The notes: generated by a model not told the origin, from the sequence alone. Counted from the first letter of the stretch, positions 35,783 to 47,998 are shown. The stretch is DNA of 64,000 bases from Guyanagaster necrorhizus (GCF_019112545.1 NW_025064880.1:1245719-1309718), one strand, 5' to 3'. Made by a program: numbers and translations.

Positions 35783-38700
35783 TCAATGATAGTACCCGTT
35801 CCCGTCCTCGCCGAAATCAATGCCATCTGATACGGGATGTCCGAGAGGCGCATTCCCTGTCTGCGCGAAATCCATGAAGTTGCCCGCCCCGCCGCCTCTG
35901 GTCTGATGAGGGGAGTGATGGTACCCGACCATAACCCCACTCACGTCCGTCCCCGTCCCAGGAGCACTGAACCCGAAAGGCTCAAGATCCGTCGAAACAT
36001 TATGGTATAGCATACCCTCACTCTTGATTCCCGCACTCGGGACGGACACCAAGCTCGAGAAGGCGGGGGACCGGATACCATTTCCCGTAGTACTCGTCCC
36101 TGACGTCGAGGTACCCGTCCCAGGTGGCGTGTACGAGGGCCATGAATTGGCGCCTGCGGACCCATCGGTACTGTAACCAGTCGTCGGCGCTGAGTCCACC
36201 GAAACATGGTGTGATGCGGAAATATTGCTGAGGTTGAGCGGTGGTAGGTGGTGAATCGAGGCGGGAACTTTGCCGCCGTACATGTCCACATATGAAGAAT
36301 TTGGTTGCGCTGCTGCGGCTTCCTCACTGTAGCGCAAATCGATTTCCCGCAGTGCGCTGCTCGGAGCTTCCGCTGCATGCGGCGTGTGAGGATGAGAGAA
36401 CGATTGAATCGTTCTCTTCCGCATCTTGCCATCCTCCCAAACCATTCGCAGCGTTTCTCGCCGTTCCTCGCTCTTGGAAAAGGCCCATCGCATTATCGAA
36501 AGGGCGGTAAGACATATTCGCACACCTTCCTCGGGATCATAAACCGGAAGATAACCTGAACGAACCACAAGAGGCGGAATCGATCCGTCAATTCGCGCGT
36601 CTGATTCCTGCTTCATGGATCCGAACTGCTGGCGGTCGTCGGGATCGCCGAGGGTATTGCTTTCTGAACTAGCAGACAAGAAACCGGCGAAGAAACAGCC
36701 GTCACGGACCAGCCCTGCATCCCACTTGAACATACCCGATGTGTCGACAACATCGCATGATAGATGATGCTTAATGATGCCTAGGACATACGGGAGAATG
36801 CGAACACACTTCCGGGTGGCCATCGCGTGAAGTTGATGAAGGGTATAATATGGTGGCGGACTTTGACCATGCGGAGAGCCTTTTGAAGAGGGGTGCGAGG
36901 ATGCAGCAAACATGGGCTGCGGTGAAGACGCCGATGTTGAAGAAGCTGACCGAGAAACGTATTGCTTAAGGGCTTCCCTAATGATGTTATCTGCAAAAAA
37001 AAAAAAAAGGCGATGCAGTTAGCTCAAAAATTTTTCGAGCGAATGATAAAATAGGCACGAACAACATTCAAAAATAAATATCTACGAAGACAACGAATGA
37101 TTAATACCTGAGAGATATCAAGAAGACATTTATCATACCTGCCACGCGCTAGCAAATCGCTCAACCTGTGCGTCGGTTTCGTTTTCCATCCCGTTGTGTC
37201 TTTTGAGATCCTCAAATTCCACCCAACATCGCTCCAGTCCCTCCCAGACCTCTCTCATACCTTCACCATCAACACCGGCGCCTTCTTCCGCTTTCCTCGA
37301 CGCCTTGGCACCAGTTAACACTGCATGAACTTTGCGGCAGATCGAGCTAAGGTGAAGGGGTATGGAGAAGAGGTGTGTGACTTGAAGGTACGGATGTGAA
37401 GAAGCAATGAAGGAAGACGAAGATGGTGATGATATACCAGATGCGCTGTTGAGGCCAAAATTATAAGGCGGTAGAGTACTTTGAAATGTATCGAGATCGT
37501 CTTCCGTTCTAAGTATTTGAAAAATAAGATGCCGAGTTGAAAATTTAGTGCGCGCCAGAAGACTCACAGTATTAATCGGCCGCCCCGCATGCCAGTGGTT
37601 ATTCCTTCTTGCAGATGAGCATACCAGAAAATCCGTGCTCGTACAATGGCGTCATCAGAAGTATGAGAAATAGTCGAAGTGGAGGGCGACGAGGACAAAG
37701 CGCATAGCGAATGTGCCTGTAACAGTGTCGCCTCATGCATTGTCAGCCGGTCCAGAGGGTTAGCATCTAACAAGTCCGATGTCAGGCAAAATCAATAACG
37801 TTTGACATTGGTCCGGACTCACCCTCCAAGAGGGGCAAAATAAGTAAAAGTACTCGTATTCCGTCCCAGGACGGCTTACGCATAATGCTGTGGTAGTCGA
37901 CGAGTTCTAAAACCTCGCGCAACATAGCCTCGGTGGTTTCCTTCCTCCCGACGCGCGACTTTGAAGGATCCCCGCTCCGTCCTTTCGACGGCCGGGAGCT
38001 GACACTTGCGCTGCGTGTGTTCCGTTGCATGGAGTAGTCACCATGGCCCATGGAAACGCCGCCGAGCTCGTAATCATTGTCTTCGTTCTCGATAGGAACC
38101 CCCTGTTCGTCTACGCCAAAAGACGCAGCCCAAACGACAAGGAGGAGGGCAATAACGCTGCCCTCGTGTCCAAGGAGATGTGTGCCCTTTGAATGCGCGA
38201 GGAATCGTCCTGAGAACTCAACGGGGTCGAGGACAGGCCCTGCAAGAGATTGGTTATTAGGCGCGACAGACCGGATGAGTGGCGGAACTTACGTTGTACA
38301 CTGAACCACCGCCAAAAGGGAGAGGAAAAGAACTCGGGCTTGAGTTGGGGAATGATGCTTGGTAGATGAGTAGCGGGGGAGGCGAAGTGAGAGGAGCCAT
38401 TCTGAGAGTCGGTAGCTTTCCCGTAGATAGCCCTACACAGTTCATGATGAGATGATACAACGGCACGAAGCTGGACGACTCACTCGACCTGTTGCAGACG
38501 GCGACCGCGTCGGAGGAGCTTAACGGCCTTGACGTCGGCGAACTCGTCTCTGTGGAACGTCAACGGAAAAACTTGCATGAAATTCCGGGAGAGTCCTTAC
38601 ACGCATTTTAACCCCCGCTCCTTGCAGTTGGAACAGGCAGGATTTGGGCCTGCCGTTGCTATCGGAAGATCTTTAAGGTCACAGCGGACTCTGTGGCCAG

Positions 38701-38876
38701 TCAGTACCGGTAGGATGAACGGGGGGAGGTCGGACGCACCTCCGCATTCGACATGCCCCACACGCCGAAAACTGTTGGCGCGACGACTTGGGCTGGCCAG
38801 AGGGACGACGGAGATAGGGAGCAGAGGCACCACGAGAGGAAGTGGGAGACGACGTCGATGGTGTCCTGGGAGACAT
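35783..38876 (-). CDS. Zn2Cys6 (GAL4-type) transcription regulator
   Basis: Starts at 38876 (MSPRTPSTSSPTSSRGASAP). The zinc cluster spans an intron: SACGACRMRRVRCDLKDLPI continues to NPACSNCKERGLKC, spacing C-x2-C-x6-C-x15-C-x2-C-x6-C. Directly after comes DEFADVKAVKLLRRGRRLQQ, a basic linker usual in basidiomycete homologues. The middle region (about 36900-37600) has helices such as VTHLFSIPLHLSSICRKVHA, like the fungal transcription factor regulatory region. The large last exon (35783-36913) holds LHQLHAMATRKCVRILPYVL and a long Ser/Gly/Pro/Thr-rich tail. Known role of the class: nuclear DNA binding at CGG-type sites, often for metabolism. Target genes are unknown. The upstream 1.3 kb without a gene may be a large promoter. 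Confidence 0.9.
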
Positions 38877-40155
38877 GGGTAACAGCGACGACGGGGGGAA
38901 AACAGAGGAGAGGTAGAGGTCGGAAAAGAAGAATATAAGGGAAGAGGCGATACGAATGGAACGGATCTGGATGGATATATTGAGATCTCATGTCGATTAC
39001 GAGGAAAATAATGATCGTTTATAATCGGAAAAGTAATAAAAATAATTGCAAAAGTGGAGGAGGTGTTCTTGGCCAAGTTTGGCGTCGAGGGCATGATTCC
39101 GAGAAGCGTGACGCGTTACAGATCCCTGCCGATCCTGGTTGCCTCGATGGATTGTTCCCAGCGCATACTGCAGGCACTCGTGCGGCGAGACTGCATGGTT
39201 GTACAAGGCCGCCTGCCCTGGGTGTTCATGAAAAATGCACAAACTGCATCCCAATTGTATTAGTGCGATTCAGTAATTGACAACGGATGCAGTCCCAGCA
39301 ATCAAATCTTGCAAGCAGTTGACCGGATTTTTGACGTTAAGCCGACCTCCATTTTTGGACGAATGCATGGTTTTGTCCCCGTTTGCGGTCGCCCTTTTTT
39401 TCGTGGTTGCCAGTGGCACCGACCGGCGATATGGATCTATGCGAGATGTCCTGTTTTGGCAGTCACCGTCCAGCGGAGTGGATTTCTTTTCCCATCAAGC
39501 GGAGTTTGTATCTTGAACCCAATCTGTCCTCCCACACAACTTTGCAGGTTCTCTATCACAAACAAACCACAATTCACGCTTCTCGACATCAGAATGGACA
39601 CGCACCAGAATAGCGACAATGAGAAATCATCAACTCCAAGTCCCCGTCTGTGCCAGGTGCTTCTAGTTCCCACGTACTTAGTGCCCTTTAGTTGCCAGCT
39701 GCACTAGATTCTTCCATCCATCCATCCATCCTCGACACTTCAAATGCGACCGCGAACGGAGCGGACGAGGATGGAAAATGCTCATAGATCAGCGTTTACT
39801 CTATCGTACGTACGTACTCTGCCAGTCCGACTGACGTTCCCCCGTATTCCAGCCCTTTCCATGTGGTCTGCACTACAGTGAGTCTTCCGTCCAGTCAATT
39901 CATATCCCTTTCACTTTTTTTTTCGCTCTGTCTGTACTGCGGCGATGGCCTTGTAAATAAATGTATGTGCATTTCTCCGGACGTTTTACCGTACATCCAT
40001 CACCCAGTGTCATTCAATCAATCACGCTTCTCCGACGCTTGACAGCGCGCTCCGTATATGTACCAGTACGATTTACTCAATACTTCACTACATCATGTAT
40101 CTGTGCATGTACCATACGCCTACAATCCATGTCAACGTGTAATCATCGTAAAACC
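38877..40155. other. Intergenic tract (1.3 kb), probable promoter of the Zn2Cys6 gene
   Basis: No supported gene; several short frames on both strands lack motifs. It includes a TCCA microsatellite at about 39713-39730. Probably the regulatory region of the Zn2Cys6 gene plus the 3' flank of NOP16. Confidence 0.4.
39713..39730 (+). repeat. TCCA tetranucleotide microsatellite, about 4.5 units
   Basis: Perfect short tandem run in the tract upstream of the Zn2Cys6 gene. Confidence 0.85.
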
Positions 40156-42272
40156 CTAAGATAGCCCGGCCCTCTTTAGTGCCCGCCGCAGCTCCCCACT
40201 CGTCCGCTGATATGGGTTCAATTTTCGATCCCTCGCCATTTTCTCCGCGTCTTTGCCGTGTTTTTCAACGAGCTTCAGAAGATATTCCAACTCGCCTTTG
40301 GCCGTATGGCGAGGTCCCGATCCTGTAAGCGCAATCGATAGCGTAGTCTGCGTCTTGTTTGTCGGAATACCGGATAAGCGTTCGAGCTCTGGAAGAAAGC
40401 CCGACTCGGTCAGTACTCGATACGCCGAAAAAGTACGTGAAAGAAATCGGGAACAAGAAACAAGCTTCGTCAACGATCCTCCGCTCCGCGTCGGCAATTA
40501 AATCACGATGCGCGAAGAAAAGCTAAGGACAGAATAGAGAATACCCGCCTCCGCCTGAACCGTGCGAAGTCCCCCCTCTTCTGTATATAGAGAAATGAGG
40601 GACGAAAGCGGCATCGAGACGCCCGTCCAAGCCTTTCAAAAAAGTTTAAAGACAAAAGAGGTAGTAATGAAAAGAGGCCGGAAGGCGTTCTCAAGAGCAA
40701 AGAAATAAAATGGAGAATAAAAAGCAAAGTGCCCGTGGATAGTTCGCAGAGTAAAAGGATGTAGAATCAAAAGAAGAACCGCGCGCGAATCACTATAGCA
40801 TAGCAAAGCGACGCGTCTTGAGATACAGAAACCATGACGTCGGCGAATGTCGCACAGAGTAACACCAGGAGCATCAAGGACGTATGCGCACCCATTAACC
40901 TGAATTAAAGCGGAAAAGGCCCAGTTGTACGCAAAAGAGGGAGGACAAAGAAGATCCGCACACCCAATAAGCCCGGATGCCGATTAAAGAATAATGCAAG
41001 AAGAAAAATCTACCCCTCCATACGGTGAATCAGACGTGTCCACACTACGAACGGATGGAAGGGTGCAGCAAACCGGCTAGAATCCGGGACGTCCACTTGG
41101 TACACAAAGTTGGACTCGACAAAAAAGACAAAAATTAGAAGAAAAGTTAACAAGGTGACACCTATCATCGTCACTGTTTTGACCTCCGGAATGATGCACG
41201 TAAGCCGAAACGAAGGAATTAATAACGGGACACCAAGTCCGTGCCGCCACGGACAAGACTGTGGTCGAAGATGTGTGTCAAAAAGGAAAGTCCGTGGCAG
41301 AGTGATATGGGGCACAAAGAAGACAATTTAACAAAGAGAAGATGGAGGGTGAAGCGAGGACAGAATAAAATGGGAAATGAAGGCCATCATCATCAGAGTA
41401 GCTCTCACCTTTAACAACGTCGCCATCTTTTCCTTTAGGTCTTCGTGTCTCTGAACCACCTAAATCCGCGACCCATTTTTGGAGGACTTTGTGATCCACA
41501 TCGGGCTCTAATGTTTCCATATCAATGTCTCTCCCAGGGCTATTAGTGACATCGCCCTCCTGATCTTGCTCTGAGAATTCGACGCGCAGTACATTCCCCG
41601 CATCGCCTCGAATGATTCTACCATACCCTTGCGGCAGTTTCATTGATTCACGAGCTTGTGCTACCTCTGAATCAGGCGCAACCTGCGCCGGGGGAAGATC
41701 GTCAATGGTCTCCTCCAAGGGCTCAGCGCCACCTGATGCAGATGGATTTAGGTCGTGGATAAGCCCGAGGGCAGCGTAGCTGAAACAGAAGAATCAGCAC
41801 TCATACCATAAAGAGTGCGAAGCAGGATTGTCAAAAGGTAATGTCGTCGAAACGACAGCGTAGGCTTCACGCAGAGTTCGACATTATTGAATCCAAACGT
41901 AGATGCGGGTCCGTGCATCAGTACCAGCATCCATATGAACTTGAAAATGAGAATCAAATCGGGGATACTAGTTTGGACAGCTGAAAGTGACCGTGCTGAC
42001 AGAATATACGAGGCCGCAATACGAAAGAGACAGCAAGTATGCTGTAAGTGCCCATCTACGCACTTTTGTCTGACAGTTTTCTTGCTATCCCATGCGTCTT
42101 GTAAGATTTTGGGTCCGCGGATGGCTATTTTAATATGAGCGACAAGTTTATCCAAGAGTCCATTGACAACTCAACGCGGCGTTTTCTTCAAATTCCGTTT
42201 TGCATGTTTAGACTGAGAGATTGGTCTGTGCGAGCCCGACCGAGCCTTTCTGCGCTGCCGAGGGTTTGCCAT
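40156..42272 (-). CDS. NOP16: Ribosome biogenesis protein Nop16
   Basis: Exon 1 (42176-42272) reads MANPRQRRKARSGSHRPIS then KHAKRNLKKTPP; exon 2 gives IRGPKILQDAWDSKKTVRQ. After a long intron comes NYAALGLIHDLNPSASGGAE, then LPQGYGRIIRGDAGNVLRVE. After a 1020-base intron (40389-41408) the last exon reads ELERLSGIPTNKTQTTLS, then EYLLKLVEKHGKDAEKMARD and RKLNPYQRTSGELRRALKRA. These are the Nop16 landmarks from end to end. Known role: nucleolar 60S pre-ribosome assembly. The basic N-terminus fits nucleolar targeting. The donor at 41408 and acceptor at 40389 give a correct phase-1 join (VVK|ELERL). The very long intron is unusual for this genome. Divergent from QCR10. Confidence 0.94.
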
Positions 42273-42490
42273 TCGGTTTTTACAGCAACAAAGTGTTCAA
42301 TTTTCTAGCTGGCGTCGATGTACAGAAGCAGAGAACTGAGACCCAGCACGATTCCTTCGTGGTCCTGTATGAGCCCCAAAAATAGAACGATAAAATAAAT
42401 GGCATCACATGATCCCTCCGGCAACATCCGGAAAGGTTCCCGCTGTCGTCCGCACCGTCGAGGAACGCTCTCCTCTCTTCTTCATATACC
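42273..42490. promoter_or_regulatory. Shared divergent promoter region of NOP16 and QCR10
   Basis: 218 bases between start codons of a ribosome-assembly gene and a respiratory-chain gene. No named element identified; inferred from geometry. Confidence 0.45.
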
Positions 42491-42880
42491 ATGTCTAGAA
42501 TTCAGTACGCTCCTAGATCTCCCTTACAGCTCGCCGGTTCAGTACGATCCTCTTTTGGTGTCGCCCTTTGCTTTTGACTCATGACTCTGCTTTTTCTTCC
42601 AGTTCACGAAGCCCTGGATTGGGACGTTAGGAATATGGGGTGCTGGGGCAGGGACAGCTGTACTACTGGTACGCAATATACCTATACACGTCGACCGCTC
42701 ATCTGGCGCCGCCCATTCAGTTCCTTTCTGTAACGCCTCTTGTCCGACGTGAACTGCTCGTCAAAGTTCCTTTGGTATATCACGATTTCTCGAATCATAT
42801 CAGAAGTTCTGACCGACTCTTCTCTGTAGCTGGGCAGCTACTATGAAGACAAGGTACCTGCTTCGGATAAACCCTTTTAA
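42491..42880 (+). CDS. QCR10: Ubiquinol-cytochrome c reductase subunit 10 (Qcr10)
   Basis: Exons 42491-42541, 42603-42668, 42721-42774 and 42830-42880 join in frame to 73 residues. The text MSRIQYAPRSPLQLAGS is followed by the single membrane helix FTKPWIGTLGIWGAGAGTAV and LLFLSVTPLVRREL. The C-terminus, VKVPLLGSYYEDKVPASDKP, matches the fungal Qcr10 ending (KIPLLG...EDxxPxxDKP). Known role: small accessory subunit of mitochondrial complex III, near the Rieske protein. Length fits the family (about 75-80). Only the joined exons reveal the gene; no single frame is long. Confidence 0.9.
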
Positions 42881-43296
42881 ACCGACAACTCCCATGTCCA
42901 ATGCTGTGATTCGATCGGCCACAGACTTGAATTTGTTTCCGTATCGGCCAAGTTTTAACCAGATGGGCATGTAATACGGCATAGAATACCAACCGTTTTC
43001 GAGAGGTCCTGCATATGTTCAAATTGATATCAGCTACCTATCATTAGGACCCGTGGTCTTGCCGTATAGAAATTAGGCGTCCAAAGGGTTACCACTTGAG
43101 GCAAGGCTGAGGAGGGTCGTGTCGTTCTAATCCTCAAATACGTCTTCGTGCTACTGTGCGATCAAGGGTACGTATGCTCACGATCACGCTGAAGAACATT
43201 CCTGTCGTCCCTTGTCAACCCAAGGGCCCCTCACTTTTGATAAGTGTTGACGTTGTGCGTTGTGATACATTAAATCTAAAGACAAAAGGTACAGGG
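42881..43296. other. Convergent 3' flanks, no feature seen
   Basis: 416 bases between the QCR10 stop and the HAD-like gene stop. No ORF or repeat worth noting. Confidence 0.5.
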
Positions 43297-44695
43297 TTAT
43301 AGCTTACTCATTTTGCCCTCTTTCTGCAGTCTCTCCCCTTCACCTGTAAGATCAATGCCTAATTTGACCTCTAGCTCTCGCACTGCGTCCAATGTGCCTC
43401 CGATGGGAACGTCTGCAAAATTATTTACGATGAGCTAAGTTGCTATGACGCCGAGATGGAGCCCGACGGGCCTCCACAAGTATGTTATAGGCACTCACGA
43501 ATCGTCTCCATTCCCAGTTTCTTAGCTGCCTTAAGGTTCCTGTGTCATGAAGAAATGAGAATTAGCGCCGAGATAACAGCCGGAAAGGACGGTGGATACA
43601 TCCACGCACATTCCAATATCGTCGAGGAATATAGCCTCTCGGGGATCCAGATCGTTTCGTTCGCACGCGAGAAGATAAAAGTCAGGTTCGGGTTTCCTAC
43701 GTACGCGAGCGCGTAAATACGATCGCAAAGGAACCTGATAAGAAAAGAGCTGACCTCATGCCCATAACGCTACTATCGCAGAAATCATCAAACAAAGATT
43801 GGAGTCGCTTTGGTGTAGCACCTCCTTCGTCCCAGCCTAGGAATTTGAGTTCCGACGGAGGAATCTGACTGTCCGCGCCGGACCTCGCGTAGTTATTGGT
43901 CAGAGCAATGATTTTGTGTCTTCCGACAGCTGTCATAAGGGTCGGTTTTCCGATCATCGAACGTAAATCAGATAATTTGAGAGCTCTCACCACGAATGCG
44001 GCGGATCGCCTCTATAATATGGGGATCGTATTCCGCGGACAATCTCATCATCGCGCCGAAAAGCTGAAACTCCGTGATTCAGTATAGAAACTCGACTTCA
44101 AAATGCAGTACGGTCAACTGACCTCTCGTCCGTCAACGTTCAGCTGTTTCGGCAACGGCGGGCAGGCTGAAGAACTGGTTGGTTTGGCAAATTAATATGA
44201 CGGTAAGCGGTACCAATATTACGACGTCGACAGTAGTCCTCGTACCACTTATTTCCGTTCTCCGTGTCTGATAAGTCACGGCTAAATGCCTCATAGAATG
44301 GCATCAAGGATAACTCTCCTCTCTCAAATTTCTGCCAGGCGCCTTGATGGCCTCTCTCGACGCTGATCATCAGATAGATATATCAGTGTCCGGTGGGGGC
44401 GCATTAAGCTTAGCCGATGATGAAGACGTACATGGAGCAGTTGAGGTAATTATCAGGGATTCCATGTTCACGTTCATAAGCGGAGATGGCGATAAAGGGA
44501 CTACAGACGATCTGTGCCAAAAAAAAAAATCAAAATGCGCCGCTAAAAAATTTGCAGCTTGTGAGAGCCAAGGCCAGAGTCGGAGACAAGTTTGCTCGCA
44601 GAATAACGATGTCACAGAGAGCAATTTTCCGCCGTTGAGAAAGGATTACGGTGACGTACGTCAAAAATAACAGCTTTGATATGAGGCGATGTCAT
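43297..44695 (-). CDS. HAD-superfamily hydrolase-like protein (ACAD10/EPHX2 N-domain type)
   Basis: Starts at 44695 with MTSPHIKAVIFD. Exons then give FIAISAYEREHGIPDNYLN, GHQGAWQKFERGELSLMPFY, LPKQLNVDGRELFGAMMRLS and DPHIIEAIRRIR. HAD motif II is in IIALTNNYARSG, the motif III lysine in GMRKPEPDFYLLAC, and motif IV in EAIFLDDIGMNLKAAKKLGM. It ends LQKEGKMSKL at 43297. Order and spacing are those of HAD subfamily I hydrolases like the N-terminal domain of ACAD10 and epoxide hydrolase 2. Oddity: the first motif normally reads FDxGGV, but across the first intron I can only join FD to IVCSPF, losing the two glycines. The nucleophile Asp is present. Either a very short exon is hidden or the motif is altered. 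Substrate unknown. Confidence 0.82.
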
Positions 44696-45967
44696 GGTGC
44701 TGAACGTCTGGAGGAGATACGTCAGACTGGGGACGCGTTACGTGTACCCTCGAGTTGTACAGACCGACGGCCGTCAGAGATGAGTAAAAGCTATACCGAC
44801 GTGGTCGAGTCGAAGCTAAACGGCCCGGTTATGTGAAATTGCCGAGCTCCGGTACATGATGGCCGCCTCCCGCCAAACGCGGGATGATCCGCAATATGTG
44901 CCGGTCTTGGCTCCGCGCCTGACCGGGAGGGAGTGGCGCACCGCAGGATCGGCGTTGTCCGACGCATCGCTGGGCCCTGTTCTATATTTTGATTCCTTCG
45001 GTCAAGCCCTGACTTGTGTGTATGTTTACATTTCAGACTCTCCAGGTGTCACCCATCAGCAACCAAAGACGCCACATTTCCCATCAAATCGATTCACACC
45101 CAAAAAAGATCGACGACATAACTGCAGTTCTCATAGCATCGTGAACCTGATGGAAGACGGTATTTTTCGTACGCGTGTGATGGCCTCGTGTACGCCGCGT
45201 GTTCTAGTTTGAACCCACCACCAGCCTTCGTTTGTAGGGACGTCATTGAATGTTGCCCCAGAAACACAGGAACGAACATGAATGCTGGGAACTTGAGGTA
45301 AGTAGGGGTTAGCCAAAATTATTCTATATCCATCGGGGGTTGTGCCGAATTTGACACTAATTTTCTTCGCCAGCTCGATCATCTGAAAAGTAAATCTTGA
45401 TGACTTTCTCGTCAAGTCGAGGATGGACGTTATAGTACCCATGACATTCATAACGGCATAACCGCCAGCTGCCGTGCGTTTTCCCTACGTTCCTTGCTCC
45501 ATGTCATAGATTATTGTCATTGGCCTCTAAAGTAGAGTTTGCTGTTTTCGGTTTGCCGGTTCTAAATCAAACTTAGTCCCAGTTCTCCGCCTGATCCTTC
45601 CAAACTTTATTACCAGGCGCCAAGAACCTTCTCATGTTGTGGCGGCTTCCTTTCTTCCTCATGTTGCTTTTCGCTGCTGCGCTCATGACGTGAATTAAGG
45701 AGTCAGGAAGCGATCTTTTCTGGGACAATTGACGACACCCTGGTCTCGGAAACAACAGGAACCAGTAAATGTAACGTGCGGTCAAGGAACCCGTTCTATT
45801 CAGGAATTCTCTCCCCCGCGGCAGGTGAAATCAACTAGAGGGTGTACAAATACCTGATGATATTGGTCAATACAAGTATTACAGATGGATTTTACAATAT
45901 ATGTCACAGAAGACAAGTTTCTCAAGTTCGTGAACGGATAGATAGGCAGCAACCTTTGATTTCCTTT
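44696..45967. other. Intergenic stretch (1.3 kb) without a supported gene
   Basis: Frames at 44856-45212 (+), 45131-45451 (-) and 45573-45785 (-) are open. The last contains the basic stretch SNMRKKGSRHNMRRFLAPGN, but none matches a family I know or splices onward. Confidence 0.4.
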
Positions 45968-47038
45968 TCAAGGCGCACTCAGGACAATCTAATTTTGATG
46001 GAATCCATGAGATACTTCCGAGATGCTGAATAAGAAAACCTACACTCATGAACTGGTCGTAATTCATCTGCACCCAGCCATCGCGATCAGTGTCGACGCT
46101 AAGGGAAAGACAGACCCAAGTCAGCGGATCGTAAAAAAAACAGGAATTACCCGACGGCGTACCGCTGGAACGCTTCGGTGAGACTCTTCACCACGACGCA
46201 CGCTCGCACGAATCTATCGAAGGATATTCCAGGAGGAGGGCCATACGCCGTGGAAGGCTCCGAAGCTAAAAACATTCGGTCAGTAGGGGAAGGGAAGGAA
46301 AGGAAAACTATCGACCGCGGACCATATTTGCGCTCAACAAGCGATAGAAGATGGGGCGAAAGACTATACCCGAAGTTGCGCAAAGCCTCCGCCAATTCAC
46401 GGCCCTCTATCGATCCTGAACGATCTCTGTCAAAATGCCGGAAAACATTCTGCCAATCAGAGATGTATTTCCAGAGTCCGGCGAATTCTGATCCAAAGAC
46501 ATGTGAACATTTGGATAAGGAAGTAGCAGCATAAGGCCTACCGTTGTATGAGATCGTCCCGCTTCGATCCACGTCCTTGAACGTTTCAGACGGGGTAAAG
46601 GAACAAATGAGAGAGCTCACGAAAATTCCCATCAACATCTTTACTGTATCGAGATCAAATCCTTACAGCCATCAAATTAAACATTCTGGTGAACCGAATT
46701 TCGTGTAGGCGATACTCACTCGTCCAATTTCCTGTGTGAATTAGATGTAGCTGATCTATTATTGATAAAGAAAGAAGAGTTGAATAACACCCACCATTAA
46801 CCAGGGCAGCTTGCAATTCTGTCACGGTGATGGCACCAGAGTGATCTGTATCCACTGCATTGAAATATTGCCATAGTTGAGAGTCAGCGCCCGGGGGCGG
46901 AGGCGGGCCTGCTTGATATCCAAAGCCAGGCTGAGGGGACTGCTGTGGGCGTCCATGGCGAGATCCATGGTTGTGATAGGGACTCCCTGATGATGGGGTA
47001 TGTTGCGAATAGGCAGGCTGACTGTAGTTTGCGTACAT
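45968..47038 (-). CDS. PEF1: Penta-EF-hand calcium-binding protein (Pef1/ALG-2/peflin type)
   Basis: Starts MYANYSQPAYSQHTPSSGSP, a Pro/Gly/Tyr/Gln-rich leader ending GYQAGPPPPPGADSQLW. EF-hand loops follow: DTDHSGAITVTE, DVDRSGTISYN, DRDRSGSIEGRE and DTDRDGWVQMNYD, all with Asp/Ser/Gly at metal positions in the first three. The true C-terminus is recovered by a 55-base intron, giving QFMSIVLSAP and a stop at 45968, the usual PEF ending. Reading through instead would add an unrelated tail. A 12-base exon at 46720-46731 encodes the core of NGNWTRFD. Known role of the family: Ca2+-dependent adaptor at ER exit sites and membrane repair; yeast Pef1 acts in budding and cation response. Cytosolic. 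Confidence 0.92.
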
Positions 47039-47288
47039 GGTGAAGGGATGAGCAGAGGCGCTCCACAGTCATCAGCCGCTGAAAAGGCACCGCCTGCCAT
47101 ATCCCACATGACGCCATATCATCATTCCGTGGCTGTGCCCTTCAGCGCTCGTTAAGGTCCGACGCGTGCCGGTACTTACAAAGTACTTCCGTACTGGCCT
47201 AATATGCTGTCCATGCTGTTACAAGGCCGTGCTCTCTTATGTTCCTTGCTTCAAGTAGTACAATATCAAACGGTCGAGAAATATAGAA

Positions 47289-47998
47289 TTAATTCCCGTA
47301 CACTTTCACGTTCAAGACGTGTTGGTGTTTAACGGACATTGAGCGGAAATAACGATCGGAATCCAACAAACTATACAAACGAAGGACGGCAACTACCTTG
47401 TCCTTCACGCGCAAATGTGCGAGTCCCGCATACCTCAGAGTCGGATCTCTTGGGATATATCTGGTGAGCAAAGCACAGGATAAAAGTACTGCAGAAATGA
47501 GGTGAACTACTAAGCGCCAACCGTTGGGAGTAGGAAAGCCATAGATAAGTTCATTTAATGGAGTTCGAAGCTATGACATGGTAGAATTACACGGGCAGAT
47601 TCCCAAGAGTATTATCAAGTGACTCCAAGCCAAGTCACCCGACCAATGATGTTTATCGACATGCGGTATACTCTGATTTCTGCATTTCGTCGCACGACAC
47701 CAAAGGTCCGGAAGATAAGGCGGGGCGGGGCGAGCCTGAGTCGTAGACTTATCAAGATCGTCGTCGAAATCAGAGGCGTCATCTCCTCGAGTTAATTGAA
47801 CTTTGTTCTTGACCACGATCAAGTATTTTGCAGATGAGTCCGATAAAGGTAACTCAACGACGCCTAAATAATTGACCGAATAACCTGTAAAAGACTTCCA
47901 ATAGATGAATCCGACGATCAGAAGGTGCCTTGTGAGAGTGAGCCATAAAACGAGGGCAGAGCGATTTACTAAAGTTAGTGCAGCCACGCTCCTCCGCA
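47289..47998 (-). CDS. Uncertain gene, possible small membrane protein
   Basis: Two minus-strand blocks could be joined by an intron from about 47662 to 47572. The first (47663-47998) contains ALVLWLTLTRHLLIVGFIYW, a likely membrane helix, then VELPLSDSSAKYLIVVKNK and an acidic stretch. The second (47289-47571) contains GFPTPNGWRLVVHLISAVLL and RDPTLRYAGLAHLRVKDK. The first block lacks an ATG, so an upstream exon is needed, and an alternative frame of the same DNA is also open. No family recognised. Treat the model as tentative. Confidence 0.28.

Noticed and set aside
45879..45967. Longer C-terminus for the penta-EF-hand protein
   Set aside because: A 55-base intron gives the family-typical ending QFMSIVLSAP and a stop at 45968.
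46178..46534. Plus-strand ORF of 118 codons
   Set aside because: Opposite the EF-hand exons; shadow.
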